Positions 27,601 through 37,281 are shown, numbered from the stretch's first letter. The stretch: 64,000 nt of DNA from an uncultured Verrucomicrobiota bacterium (GCA_903906135.1 CAIVJE010000123.1:1-64000), one strand, 5' to 3'. Notes: a model not told the origin generated them from the letters alone. Translations and numbers: made by a program.

Positions 27601-29607
27601 ATGGCAGAAGTAATCGCCCAGTCCGGTTTCACCGGCAAGCAAACAGCCCAACCAGCTACCACCTTCGCTCTTTTCCCGCGCCCGACCGCAAAAACGGGGA
27701 TCGTCAGCTGGTTGACGACCGTCGACCACAAAAAGATCGGCATGCTCTATGGCGGCTTCGCCATTTTGTTTTTCCTCATCGGCGGAATCGAAGCCCTAAT
27801 GATTCGCACGCAGCTCATGGTGCCGAATAATCGCTTCATCAGCGCGCAACTCTACAGTGAGTTGTTCACGATGCACGGCACCACGATGATCTTCCTTGCC
27901 GTCATGCCCCTCAATGCGGCGTTTTTCAATTTACTCATCCCCATCCAGGTGGGCGCCCGCGATGTCGCGTTCCCCCGCCTCAACTCTTTTTCCCTCTGGG
28001 TCTGGGTTGTCGGGGCCATTTTGCTCAATGTCGGCTGGATTTCCCACTTCGTGCCGAGCTGGAATTTTGGCGGCGCTCCTGATGTTGGTTGGTTCGGCTA
28101 CGCACCGCTGACCTCTAAGAGCTTCACTCCTGATCTCTCGACCGATTTTTGGGTGCTCGGTATTCAGGTTCTAGGCATTTCCTCCATCGTGGCCTCACTG
28201 AATTTCATCGTCACAATCATCAACTTGCGGGCGCCCGGCCTCACGATGATGCGCTTACCCGTATTCACCTGGATGGCCTTGGTTACGAGCTTCCTGCTGG
28301 TGCTCGCCCTGCCGGCCATCGCCATCGCACTGATCATGGTCATGTTTGATCGCAACTTCGGGACCAATTTCTTCGAGGTCTCTGGTGGCGGCCAGCCGAT
28401 CCTATGGCAGCATCTCTTTTGGGTCTTTGGTCACCCTGAGGTCTATATTCTTATTCTGCCCCCGATGGGCTATGTTTCAGAAATCCTCCCCACCTTTGCG
28501 CGTAAACCCCTCTTTGGTTATCCCATCGTGGTATTCTCGGGCGTCGCCATCGGCTTCATCGGTTTCGGCGTGTGGAGTCACCATATGTTCACCACCGGGC
28601 TCGGGACGGTGGCCACGGCCGCCTTCGCGCTAGCGACGATGGCGATCGCGGTGCCGACCGGCGTAAAAGTATTCAACTGGATCGGGACCCTTTGGGGCGG
28701 CCGAATCGTCACCCGCGTGCCGATGATGTTCGCTCTCGGCTTTATCTGGATGTTCATGATGGGCGGTCTCTCGGGCATCATGCATTCCGCAGCTCCGGCT
28801 GATGCCCAGCAGCAAGACAGTTACTTTGTTATCGCTCACTTCCACTACGTCCTCATTGGCGGGGCTACCTTCGCCCTGCTGGCGGCCATTCATTTCTGGT
28901 TTCCAAAATTCTTCGGCCGCATGGTGCCGGAGTTCTGGGGTAAAGTTTCCTTCTGGATTATCTTTGTCGGCTTCAACGCGACCTTCTTCCCGATGCATTT
29001 CTTGGGCTTGAACGGCATGCCGCGCCGGACCTGGACCTATGATTCTAATATGGGCTGGAACGAGGGCAACCTCTTCGCCACGTATGGAGCCTATCTGCTG
29101 GGCCTTGGTATCTTTACCTATTTCGCCGTGTTAGTTTGGGCCTATTTCAAGGGCGAGAAATGCGGCAACGATCCTTGGGATGCCCGCACCTTAGAATGGT
29201 CCATTCCCTCGCCGCCCCCTGAGCATAATTTCGCCGCCATCCCGACCGTCCATGCTCGCGATGCTTGGTGGTATGAGAAAACGCATAAAGAAGAGATCGC
29301 TCAAGAAAAGGCCGCGCATATCAAGGCCGAGGAATCGCACGGGGGCATTCATATGCCGGACCAATCGTGGTACCCCTTATTCGCAGCCATCGGCCTGCTG
29401 GTGGGCGCGTATAATTTCGCCCAACTCCATTACCCCGTGACGATGTTCGGCCAGCAAGTCCTCGCTTCTCACCTGCCCCTCGCAATCACCGGCCTCGGCC
29501 TCATGGTCGCCGCTTGCTATCTGTGGGCCCTCGAAGGCCCCGGCGGCTACCATCTTCATATCGACGCAGAAGGCAAAGTTACCGAGTCCCGCGGCGATCA
29601 CCACTAA
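27601..29607 (+). CDS. coxA: Cytochrome c oxidase subunit I
   Basis: WQHLFWVFGHPEVYILILP, VWSHHMFTTGLG, HFHYVLIGG; 668 aa. Confidence 0.97.
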   Translation: MAEVIAQSGFTGKQTAQPATTFALFPRPTAKTGIVSWLTTVDHKKIGMLYGGFAILFFLIGGIEALMIRTQLMVPNNRFISAQLYSELFTMHGTTMIFLAVMPLNAAFFNLLIPIQVGARDVAFPRLNSFSLWVWVVGAILLNVGWISHFVPSWNFGGAPDVGWFGYAPLTSKSFTPDLSTDFWVLGIQVLGISSIVASLNFIVTIINLRAPGLTMMRLPVFTWMALVTSFLLVLALPAIAIALIMVMFDRNFGTNFFEVSGGGQPILWQHLFWVFGHPEVYILILPPMGYVSEILPTFARKPLFGYPIVVFSGVAIGFIGFGVWSHHMFTTGLGTVATAAFALATMAIAVPTGVKVFNWIGTLWGGRIVTRVPMMFALGFIWMFMMGGLSGIMHSAAPADAQQQDSYFVIAHFHYVLIGGATFALLAAIHFWFPKFFGRMVPEFWGKVSFWIIFVGFNATFFPMHFLGLNGMPRRTWTYDSNMGWNEGNLFATYGAYLLGLGIFTYFAVLVWAYFKGEKCGNDPWDARTLEWSIPSPPPEHNFAAIPTVHARDAWWYEKTHKEEIAQEKAAHIKAEESHGGIHMPDQSWYPLFAAIGLLVGAYNFAQLHYPVTMFGQQVLASHLPLAITGLGLMVAACYLWALEGPGGYHLHIDAEGKVTESRGDHH

Positions 29608-29625
29608 GCTTTACCGAACCATCTC

Positions 29626-30462
29626 ATGAGCAGTCCTGCGGCTAACGGTCATCTCGACCACCATCACGATCACACGACCTCCACCGGCATTCCGAACAAG
29701 AAGCTCCTTTGGTGGGCCTTCCTCGCTTCGGACTGCATGTTTTTCGGCGCGCTGATCTCGTCTCATCTCGTCTACCGCCTTAACCCGCCCCCAGGGAATG
29801 CGGTCCCAACGCAGATTTTCGACATCGAGCTAACGTCTTTCTCGACGTTCATCTTGCTGATGTCGTCGCTGCTCATGGCTCTCGCGGTGAACGCCATCCA
29901 GAAGGGTAACGTGAAGAGCACCCGCACGATGCTCCTCGGCACGATCTTCTTCGGCTGCATCTTCCTCGGCGGCCAGGTGTTTGAGTTTACGCATTTCGTG
30001 GCCGACAAGCACATGACGCTATCGAATAGCATCTTTGGCTCCACGTTCTACACCCTCACCGGCACCCACGGCACCCACGTTGCCATCGGCGTACTCTTAC
30101 TGGGCATGATGTATGTGCGGACCTTTAAGCCAACTCACGGCGGCAGCTTGGGCCGAAACTTCCTTCACCTGCTGGCCTTCGCCGTAGCGGCAGGCGTGGC
30201 GTTTCTTTTCTTCGTCCCCGGCCTGCTGGAAGTAATCGAGGGCGAGAGCTTGAGGGCCATGCTTAGCCACGATGCCAAGCCGCTCATCCTCGGGGCCATC
30301 GCGTGCGCGGCCCTCTTTTGGTTTGCCCGTACGAGCGACCCAGCGGTGGAATTCGGCGAGAAAAACGCCATCGATGTTGAAGCTATCGGCCTCTATTGGC
30401 ATTTCGTCGATATCGTCTGGATTATCATTTTTACCGCCGTCTATCTCCTCGAGTACCTCTGA
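29626..30462 (+). CDS. coxC: Cytochrome c oxidase subunit III
   Basis: KLLWWAFLASDCMFFGALISSHLVY, TGTHGTHVAIGV, YWHFVDIVWIIIF. Confidence 0.95.
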   Translation: MSSPAANGHLDHHHDHTTSTGIPNKKLLWWAFLASDCMFFGALISSHLVYRLNPPPGNAVPTQIFDIELTSFSTFILLMSSLLMALAVNAIQKGNVKSTRTMLLGTIFFGCIFLGGQVFEFTHFVADKHMTLSNSIFGSTFYTLTGTHGTHVAIGVLLLGMMYVRTFKPTHGGSLGRNFLHLLAFAVAAGVAFLFFVPGLLEVIEGESLRAMLSHDAKPLILGAIACAALFWFARTSDPAVEFGEKNAIDVEAIGLYWHFVDIVWIIIFTAVYLLEYL

Positions 30463-30499
30463 GCCTAAGCTCAGCTCATAACTTTTCGCTCTACTGCCC

Positions 30500-30874
30500 A
30501 TGTCCGCACCCACCGCACCCACTGCTTCCGCCCTTGTCGCCGGCCACCACGAGCCGAGCAAATTTCATTTCTATATCCAGATCGCGATGATTCTGGCGGT
30601 TATTACCGGCATCGAGGTCGTGCTGATCTACCTTCCGATCGTAAAGTGGCTGGTTGTCACGACGCTCATTGTGCTCTCCACGGTGAAGTTCATGTTCGTT
30701 ATCTTTTACTTCATGCATCTGCGGTGGGATAAAGTATTCTGCACGATTTTGTTTTTCATCGGACTGGTGCTCGCTGGTTTCACCATGTTTGCCCTCATGG
30801 AGCTGTTTGCCTCTGATGCCGGCAAACCGCTGACGGCCGCAGCCCTAACCTTCGCCCGCACCACGCTCGGTTAA
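30500..30874 (+). CDS. Cytochrome c oxidase subunit IV family protein
   Basis: Three TM helices; IVLSTVKFMFVIFYFMHLRWDKVF; follows coxC. Confidence 0.9.
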   Translation: MSAPTAPTASALVAGHHEPSKFHFYIQIAMILAVITGIEVVLIYLPIVKWLVVTTLIVLSTVKFMFVIFYFMHLRWDKVFCTILFFIGLVLAGFTMFALMELFASDAGKPLTAAALTFARTTLG

Positions 30875-30895
30875 ACCAGACTCAAGGTGGAATCT

Positions 30896-30924
30896 AAGCC
30901 GCGCGACCCTGCGCGGCTTTTTTA
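30896..30924 (+). terminator. Rho-independent terminator after cox operon
   Basis: AAGCCGCGC GACCCT GCGCGGCTT followed by TTTTATTTT. Confidence 0.9.
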
Positions 30925-31019
30925 TTTTACTCGGGCCGCCAGATTACGCGCAAAATACTGCGTCCGTTTTTCGCACTTTTGGTGGCCATTCCGCTACGAG
31001 TTAATATAGGTTAACCGCT

Positions 31020-31820
31020 ATGATCGACTGGACCCATTGGCACAATGAGCCGTTCCTCATTGGCGGGCTTATTTTCCTAGGCTGGCTTTATACGATTCTC
31101 GCCGGGCCATGGCGTGAGCGACTCGCGCCAGGAACGCCTTATCCCCGCCGCCACGCGCTCAAGTTTTACGCGGCATTATTATGTTTCTATCTCGGGGTGG
31201 GCTCCCCGCTCGATCAAATCGCTGAACGCTTTCTGCTCAGCGCGCACATGCTGCAGCACCAGATCCTGATCTACCCGGCCGCCATCCTATTTTTAAGCGG
31301 ATTACCTGACTGGATGATCCGTCCCCTCACCAGTCAAGCGAGGCTCCAAGGGCCGCTCAGAATTTTAACCCACCCCCTGGTCTGCGGCGGCATCTACACG
31401 GCCGTGTATTCTGGCTGGCACCTACCCTTACTCTACGACTGGGCCCTGCAAAACCGCGCGATCCACATTACCGAACATTTTATGATGTTCGGCGCTGCGC
31501 TCTTTTATTGGTGGCCGCTGCTCAGTCCTTCAAAAGAATTTCCGCCCGCCAGCTACGCTTGGCAGATGCTTTACCTCGTGGCTGTCGTCATCGCCATGAC
31601 GCCCGTATTTGCCTATATCATGTTTTCTTCCGACGTGCTCTACCCCACCTATGAATATGCCCCGCGCATTACGAGCCTGACCGCCGCCGCTGATCAACTG
31701 TTGGCTGGAGCAATGATGAAACTCATCGGGATGTCCGTCGCCATGATCGCTTTCGGCGTCAGCTTCTACCGATGGTATCAATCGGACGCGAAGCCCGGCG
31801 GCCAGCCCAGACGCGCCTAA
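31020..31820 (+). CDS. ctaG: CtaG family cytochrome c oxidase assembly membrane protein (caa3 type)
   Basis: Multi-TM; LLSAHMLQHQILIYPAAILFLSGLP, ITEHFMMFGAALFYWWPLL. Confidence 0.9.
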   Translation: MIDWTHWHNEPFLIGGLIFLGWLYTILAGPWRERLAPGTPYPRRHALKFYAALLCFYLGVGSPLDQIAERFLLSAHMLQHQILIYPAAILFLSGLPDWMIRPLTSQARLQGPLRILTHPLVCGGIYTAVYSGWHLPLLYDWALQNRAIHITEHFMMFGAALFYWWPLLSPSKEFPPASYAWQMLYLVAVVIAMTPVFAYIMFSSDVLYPTYEYAPRITSLTAAADQLLAGAMMKLIGMSVAMIAFGVSFYRWYQSDAKPGGQPRRA

Positions 31821-31868
31821 CCGCTCGCGCCGTGTGTTGGGTAGAACTAAATTTTAAGCGCTGACTGA

Positions 31869-32852
31869 TCAGCTCCCCGCTGGCGCCAGCAGATCGTCGA
31901 GCGAGTCGCTCTCGACGCTGATATCAGCAAACAGCCAAGTGGATAAATAGCGTTCGCTGCTCGAAGCAATAATCACGACGATTTGCTTGCCCTTATTTTC
32001 GGGCCGCTTGGCGAGCTGAATGGCAGCCCAGACCGCGGCTCCCGAAGAAATACCGATCGGGATACCATCGAGTTGATTAACCTGCTTCGACACCGGACCC
32101 GAATCAGCCTCCTTCACGCGGATAATCTCATCGTAAATTTTGGTGTTGAGCACCGCTGGCACAAAGCCGGCGCCGATGCCCTGCAATTTATGCGGGCCAG
32201 GCGCGCCACCGGAAAGCACCGGGGAAGCATCCGGCTCCACCGCCACAATTTTTACCCCCGCTTTGCGCCCCTTGAGCACCTCACCGATACCCGTAATGGT
32301 ACCACCGGTGCCAATGCCCGAGACGATAAAGTCAACCTGGCCATCCGTATCCCGCCAAATTTCCTCGGCGGTCGTCTGGCGGTGCGCCGCTGGGTTAGCA
32401 GGATTGGCAAACTGCTGCAAAATAACTGCTCCAGGAATTTTTGCGGCTAACTCTTCGGCTTTGGCAATCGCCCCCTTCATCCCCTTGGGCCCCTCCGTGA
32501 GAATGAGCCGGGCGCCGAGGATTTTGAGCAGCTTGCGACGCTCGCTACTCATCGTCTCCGGCATGGTCAGGATGAGCTTGATCCCCTTGGCGGCCGCCAC
32601 AAAGGCTAGCGCAATCCCAGTGTTACCACTCGTTGGTTCAATCAGGACAGTGTCTTTATTAATTTTCCCTGACTTCAGCGCATCATCAATCATCGCAAAT
32701 CCAATGCGGTCCTTAACACTGGAAAGCGGATTAAAAAATTCCAGCTTAAGCAGGATATCCGCCTGGGCCCCGTGGGCTACGGCTGTGCGATTAAGACGCA
32801 CGAGCGGGGTGTTGCCGATCGTTTCAGTGATGTCGTTGTAGATTTTGGCCAT
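31869..32852 (-). CDS. cysK: Cysteine synthase A (O-acetylserine sulfhydrylase)
   Basis: [18 protein letters not shown] lysine, [40 protein letters not shown]. Confidence 0.96.
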   Translation of the reverse strand: MAKIYNDITETIGNTPLVRLNRTAVAHGAQADILLKLEFFNPLSSVKDRIGFAMIDDALKSGKINKDTVLIEPTSGNTGIALAFVAAAKGIKLILTMPETMSSERRKLLKILGARLILTEGPKGMKGAIAKAEELAAKIPGAVILQQFANPANPAAHRQTTAEEIWRDTDGQVDFIVSGIGTGGTITGIGEVLKGRKAGVKIVAVEPDASPVLSGGAPGPHKLQGIGAGFVPAVLNTKIYDEIIRVKEADSGPVSKQVNQLDGIPIGISSGAAVWAAIQLAKRPENKGKQIVVIIASSSERYLSTWLFADISVESDSLDDLLAPAGS

Positions 32853-32880
32853 GGTCAGAGCGGGTTTTTCACGAGAGCAA

Positions 32881-32932
32881 AAGATTTAAAATCTTAACCT
32901 AATAAGTTCACTATATTAAGTAGTAAAGATTT
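32881..32932. repeat. Palindrome AAGATTTAAAATCTT plus third AAGATTT copy in cysK/ssuC spacer
   Basis: Direct reading: 7-1-7 perfect inverted repeat at 32881-32895 and AAGATTT at 32926-32932. Confidence 0.8.
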
Positions 32933-32950
32933 CACCCAACCGGTAAAAGC

Positions 32951-33715
32951 TTATTTTTCTGTCCCCCAGCGGCGGTGCAAAAGTTTCTCCCAAGGCGAAA
33001 ATAGTAATTTATCAGCCGCTAAACCGATACATATGACAACCAACATGATACCAACTACCTGCTCCATAGCATTAAGCTCGCGTCCATAATGGAGCAAATG
33101 ACCCAAACCAAAACCAGTCAGAATAGTTACATAAATCTCTGCCGCCATTAATGACCTCCAAGCAAAGGCCCAGCCTTGTTTCATACCGCTCACGATAAAG
33201 GGCAAGGAAGCCGGCAGCATTACCCAAACCCATGTATGCAAACCATGCGAACCCATGGTGTGCGCCGCACGAATATAAATAGGATTCACGTTCCGGACCC
33301 CTGTTTCTGTAGCCAATATCACTGACCAGAGCGTCCCCATCACTACGACAAACAACATGGCGCCTTCCGTCTGCCCAAACCACAGCAGGGCCAGTGGAAC
33401 CCAACACACGCTGGGCAATCCTTGGAGCCCTAGTGCTACTACCCCTAAAGTATCTCGCATCGCCTGCACCCGCGCGGTCAAAAATCCCAGCGGGATTCCC
33501 GCAGCTAAACCAATAAAATAACCCGCGAGCAATCGCTTCATCGTCACAATGGTACTAGACCAAAGACTCCCATCCTGCAGTACTTCCCATAAATAGAGAG
33601 CAACGCTCGCGGGCGCAGGCACTAAAACGGGTGACCATATTTTAGCTTCGGCTACCCAGTGCCAAGCGGCGATCAGTACACAAATAAAACCGATGGCGGT
33701 AAGCGTGCGTTTCAT
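32951..33715 (-). CDS. ABC transporter permease (SsuC/TauC-like)
   Basis: ASLPFIVSGMKQGWAFAWRSLMAAEIY EAA-loop-like region; 6 TM helices. Confidence 0.88.
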   Translation of the reverse strand: MKRTLTAIGFICVLIAAWHWVAEAKIWSPVLVPAPASVALYLWEVLQDGSLWSSTIVTMKRLLAGYFIGLAAGIPLGFLTARVQAMRDTLGVVALGLQGLPSVCWVPLALLWFGQTEGAMLFVVVMGTLWSVILATETGVRNVNPIYIRAAHTMGSHGLHTWVWVMLPASLPFIVSGMKQGWAFAWRSLMAAEIYVTILTGFGLGHLLHYGRELNAMEQVVGIMLVVICIGLAADKLLFSPWEKLLHRRWGTEK

Positions 33716-34518
33716 GTTCCCGCCTCCTCTTGGCTTAAATGCCCCTTTAATGCGCTCATGATATCCGTCGCATAAGCCGCTAGTGGCACGCTATTAATGT
33801 CGCGAGGCCTCGGCAGCTTAATCTGAAACTCTTCACGAATGCGGCCGGGATGAGAGGAAAACAATAGCACGCGGTCCCCCAGACAGGCAGCCTCCCGAAC
33901 ATTGTGCGTTACAAAAACAATGGTCACTTTCCGCTGCAGCCAGATGCGTTGCAAATCACCATAGAGTTGCTCGCGAGTCAGAGCGTCGAGCGCAGCGAAT
34001 GGTTCATCCATAAGCAAAACGCGTGGATTGGGCGCCAGCGCTCGGGCCAAAGCGACCCGCTGCTTCATGCCGCCCGACAACTCATGGATGTAGGCGTACA
34101 TAAATTTTTCTAGACCGACGAGCTTAAGATAATATTCAGCAACTTCTCGGCGTTCCGCAGAAGTGAGCCCTGGTTTATGTTTTAGGCCGAACATCACATT
34201 GCTTAATACATCGAGCCAAGGGAAGAGCGCTGACTCTTGAAACATCATCATGCGTTCGCGACTCGGGGCGCGGATGGGCTGCCCGCCAGCCATCAGGGTG
34301 CCGGCACTCGGCATCTCTAATCCGGCGATCAGGTTGAGCAGAGTAGATTTACCGCAACCACTCGGCCCAAGTAAACAGACGAACTCCCCGCTCGCCACCT
34401 GCAAGCTGACCCGATCCAGGGCCTGCACGCGACCATGCCCAGTCTCAAACCATTGAGTGACCTGATCAATCGCCAGATGCGTCGGGGGCAAATCAGTGAA
34501 TTCTGCGGGATTGCTCAT
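33712..34518 (-). CDS. ABC transporter ATP-binding protein (SsuB/TauB-like)
   Basis: LLGPSGCGKSTLL Walker A, LSGGMKQRVALARA signature, VLLMDEPFAALD Walker B. Confidence 0.93.
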   Translation of the reverse strand: MSNPAEFTDLPPTHLAIDQVTQWFETGHGRVQALDRVSLQVASGEFVCLLGPSGCGKSTLLNLIAGLEMPSAGTLMAGGQPIRAPSRERMMMFQESALFPWLDVLSNVMFGLKHKPGLTSAERREVAEYYLKLVGLEKFMYAYIHELSGGMKQRVALARALAPNPRVLLMDEPFAALDALTREQLYGDLQRIWLQRKVTIVFVTHNVREAACLGDRVLLFSSHPGRIREEFQIKLPRPRDINSVPLAAYATDIMSALKGHLSQEEAGT

Positions 34519-35573
34519 TGGGGAAAAGTGAAAAGCTGATCGAGGGGAATAGCATTACGCATAAACCCAGCCAGTTGAGCGTCAGCGACTAGGCTCTGCA
34601 ATTGCTCAGCGGTTATCTGGTCCGTAAATTTCAGACGCCGCCAAGCACTCGCGATAAGCTCCGCCGGTATCTCTCGCTTAGCTTCAGCACTGAGCCCAGC
34701 TCGAACGAGCCCTTGCGCCTCAGCCGGGTGAAGCTGCAACCAGTTGGTCAACTCAAGGTGCGCGCGACAGAACTTCTCAGCTATCAGCCGATGAGTTTTT
34801 AAAAATGCGACCCGGCCTACCAACAGGGTGGTAATGGCCTCAGATTGCTCCAACCACACCTTGCCCCCAGCCTCTAGCTCAAGCCGAGAAACCCAAGGCT
34901 CTACCGTCCACACGGCATCAATTTTACCCTGCTGAAAGAGCGGCAATTGATCCGCATTGGCAGTGGGAATTACGGCAACATCACCACCGGTTAAGGTAAT
35001 CTTGAATCCTTGTCTTTTAAGCCAAACTCGAGCGGCCACATCTTGCGTATTGCCCAACTGCGGCGTGGCGATTCGCCGACCGCGAAAATCAGCCGCGCGC
35101 GTAATGCGCCCATCACTTGGAACCACCAGCGCCGCTCCACCAAGAGCCGCCCCCGCTAAGAGCCGAATTTCTTCGCCTTGCGAACGAACATAGGCGTTTA
35201 ACGCCGGATTAGGCCCGACATAAGTGAGATCAATTGAGCCGGCGAAAATTGCCTCCATCGCGCTCGGACCCGCATTAAAGGCAAACCACTGCAAAACCAC
35301 CTCTGGACCGAGGCGGGCCTCAAACCAGCCTTGCTGCATGCGCGTGGTATGACTCCCAATAATCGCCTGCGCGTGGGTCACATTGGGGAAATAGCCAATC
35401 CGGATTGTAATTTTCTCGGCCGGCGCTTGTGCACAATAAAAAATTGCGACCAGACCAATTGCAAAATGGCGTAAGCCACGCGCCCATCGAGACCGCCGCC
35501 CAGCCCCCCTCGCCCATGGCTCCGATTGAACATGATTTGCCGGCAACTTAGCTGATAATCTATTAAAATTCAT
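34515..35573 (-). CDS. ABC transporter substrate-binding protein (SsuA/NMT1-like aliphatic sulfonate type)
   Basis: IRIGYFPNVTHAQAIIGSH, FNAGPSAMEAIFAGSIDLTYVGPNPALNAY; ORF opens at 35594. Confidence 0.88.
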   Translation of the reverse strand: MNFNRLSAKLPANHVQSEPWARGAGRRSRWARGLRHFAIGLVAIFYCAQAPAEKITIRIGYFPNVTHAQAIIGSHTTRMQQGWFEARLGPEVVLQWFAFNAGPSAMEAIFAGSIDLTYVGPNPALNAYVRSQGEEIRLLAGAALGGAALVVPSDGRITRAADFRGRRIATPQLGNTQDVAARVWLKRQGFKITLTGGDVAVIPTANADQLPLFQQGKIDAVWTVEPWVSRLELEAGGKVWLEQSEAITTLLVGRVAFLKTHRLIAEKFCRAHLELTNWLQLHPAEAQGLVRAGLSAEAKREIPAELIASAWRRLKFTDQITAEQLQSLVADAQLAGFMRNAIPLDQLFTFPQ

Positions 35574-35574
35574 A

Positions 35575-36150
35575 TCACAGATAATTCCAGCCATTGACGA
35601 ATGCGGCTGACTGCTGGGCTCCGCCGGATGACCCGAGAAATAATTCTATCATTTTTGATCGCCCATTCCGGCTGACCGCAGCCCACCCACTACAATGGAG
35701 CGGACGAGCACTCTTGATTATCTTGCGAGTAATAGTTTCAGCCACCGCGGCCAGTGTGTAACGATCAAGAATTCCGGCAATCGTATTACGGGCATCAAGC
35801 ATTACCATGCGTAAGCCACCTTGGGCCTCATCAGGGCAACTCCAGGGCGCGTAGGCGCTCTGACTCACACCGCCAATGGGAGCCAAAGGGCCTTCAATAA
35901 AATGCCCCCCTTGTCCGACTATAATTGTATCAGCTGATTTGCCTAAGCGATACCCACCGCACTTGCCGCGGGCACTCTGCAGAAAGCCGCCCGGGCGAAG
36001 TTGCGACAAAATTTGCTGCAAAAACTTGATTGGGAACTTCTCGGCTCTGGCTAATGCGGTCACAGGCCCCATGGGGCGCCCTACCTTGGCTGCAATACCG
36101 AGGCTAATCATGGAACGCAGGTCATATTCACCACGTTTCGAGAGTATCAT
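35575..36150 (-). CDS. Rrf2 family transcriptional regulator (IscR/CymR-like)
   Basis: MILSKRGEYDLRSMISLG, IPIKFLQQILSQLRPGGFLQSARGKCGGYRL-like winged helix (sequence: FPIKFLQQILSQLRPGGFLQSARGKCGGYRLGK). Confidence 0.88.
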   Translation of the reverse strand: MILSKRGEYDLRSMISLGIAAKVGRPMGPVTALARAEKFPIKFLQQILSQLRPGGFLQSARGKCGGYRLGKSADTIIVGQGGHFIEGPLAPIGGVSQSAYAPWSCPDEAQGGLRMVMLDARNTIAGILDRYTLAAVAETITRKIIKSARPLHCSGWAAVSRNGRSKMIELFLGSSGGAQQSAAFVNGWNYL

Positions 36151-36167
36151 TTTATCGGACTATCCTG

Positions 36168-36191
36168 AAGTACATTAGTAAAGTACATTAG
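36168..36191. promoter_or_regulatory. Tandem direct repeat AAGTACATTAG x2 upstream of the Rrf2 gene, candidate operator
   Basis: AAGTACATTAG at 36168-36178 and 36181-36191, immediately upstream of the start codon at 36150 (-). Confidence 0.5.
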
Positions 36192-36239
36192 ATTAGTATG
36201 ATTTAAACAAGCGTGTTTTCTTGATCGCCCAAACTGCCC

Positions 36240-37019
36240 TCACAGCGCCAGTCGCAATCCGTCATATGCTAGGTGGACCCTCGGGGGCAATTTGGCGCTC
36301 CACACGACGTGGCCAATCCGGTGCGTGAGATGAGTTAAATAACTAATCGGCGCGCCAATCTCTGCCGCGGCAGCACATGCTTCGGCAATATTCATATGGG
36401 TAGGATGAGGCTCAACGCGTAACCCATCGAGCACGACCACATCCGCCCCACGCGCCAAAGCCACGGCCGCCGGCGGCACCTGCTTGCAATCGTTGTAATA
36501 GACAAATTTCTTCCCCGAAGATTTTTCCTCAAAAATTAAGCCGAGGGTATTAATCCCGCCATGCGGCAGCCGAGTCGATCGGATCGTCCCTTGAGGCAAC
36601 TCAAGCACGGCGGGCATCGCCTGCAGCTTAAAAGCTGCATAACCCGCCGACACCGGGCGGTCCGCGATCGCGTAGGGAAACACCGCTTGCGTGCGGCTCG
36701 CCCCCTCCTCGGTCGTGTAAACCGTCAACGCGCTCCCGCCGAGCAGATCACAGAACCGCCGCAAATCGTCCATTCCGTTAATATGATCAGCGTGACCATG
36801 CGTCAGAATAAAAAAATCCACCCAGGAAATTTTTTCCCGCAAGCACTGGAGCCGAAACTCGGGCGCCGCATCAATCTGAATATGCAACCCATCCATCACG
36901 ACATGCAGACTAGACCGCGTGCGCTGATCCCGCGGGTCAACCGACCGACACACCGCACAATCACACGCAATCATCGGCACCCCTTGCGATGTGCCCGTAC
37001 CCATAAAAATTACTTCCAT
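36240..37019 (-). CDS. MBL-fold metallo-hydrolase (PhnP-like phosphodiesterase)
   Basis: MGTGTSQGVPMIACDCAVCRS, LTHGHADHINGMDDLR, THMNIAEA, YLTHLTHRIGH. Confidence 0.88.
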   Translation of the reverse strand: MEVIFMGTGTSQGVPMIACDCAVCRSVDPRDQRTRSSLHVVMDGLHIQIDAAPEFRLQCLREKISWVDFFILTHGHADHINGMDDLRRFCDLLGGSALTVYTTEEGASRTQAVFPYAIADRPVSAGYAAFKLQAMPAVLELPQGTIRSTRLPHGGINTLGLIFEEKSSGKKFVYYNDCKQVPPAAVALARGADVVVLDGLRVEPHPTHMNIAEACAAAAEIGAPISYLTHLTHRIGHVVWSAKLPPRVHLAYDGLRLAL

Positions 37020-37281
37020 ATGGACAGAGGAAATACCTGAATAAACCGAAACGAAAGATGAAAGACCAACGAGCCTCCTTGTAGCAATGACGCGGGGCAG
37101 TCGCGACAGGGTGATGAACGGCTGGATAGGAAACCTCCTACCTCACAGACTAACCAACACCCAGCGCGAAATAGAAAGGGGCGGCATGAATAAATCACCA
37201 AGACAAGAATGATTAATTAAACGCCAAATTTCTCTAGGGTCCGGCTAGACCCAATGAGTTCTAGTGCTTGAAAGCTGAGAA

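Noticed and set aside
32140-32841. 233-aa ORF antisense to cysK
   Set aside because: Shadow ORF; cysK frame is unambiguous.
37010-37201. 63-aa Cys-rich ORF in the ligA/PhnP-like spacer
   Set aside because: No clear start context or motif, overlaps the start of the PhnP-like gene; too weak to call a CDS.
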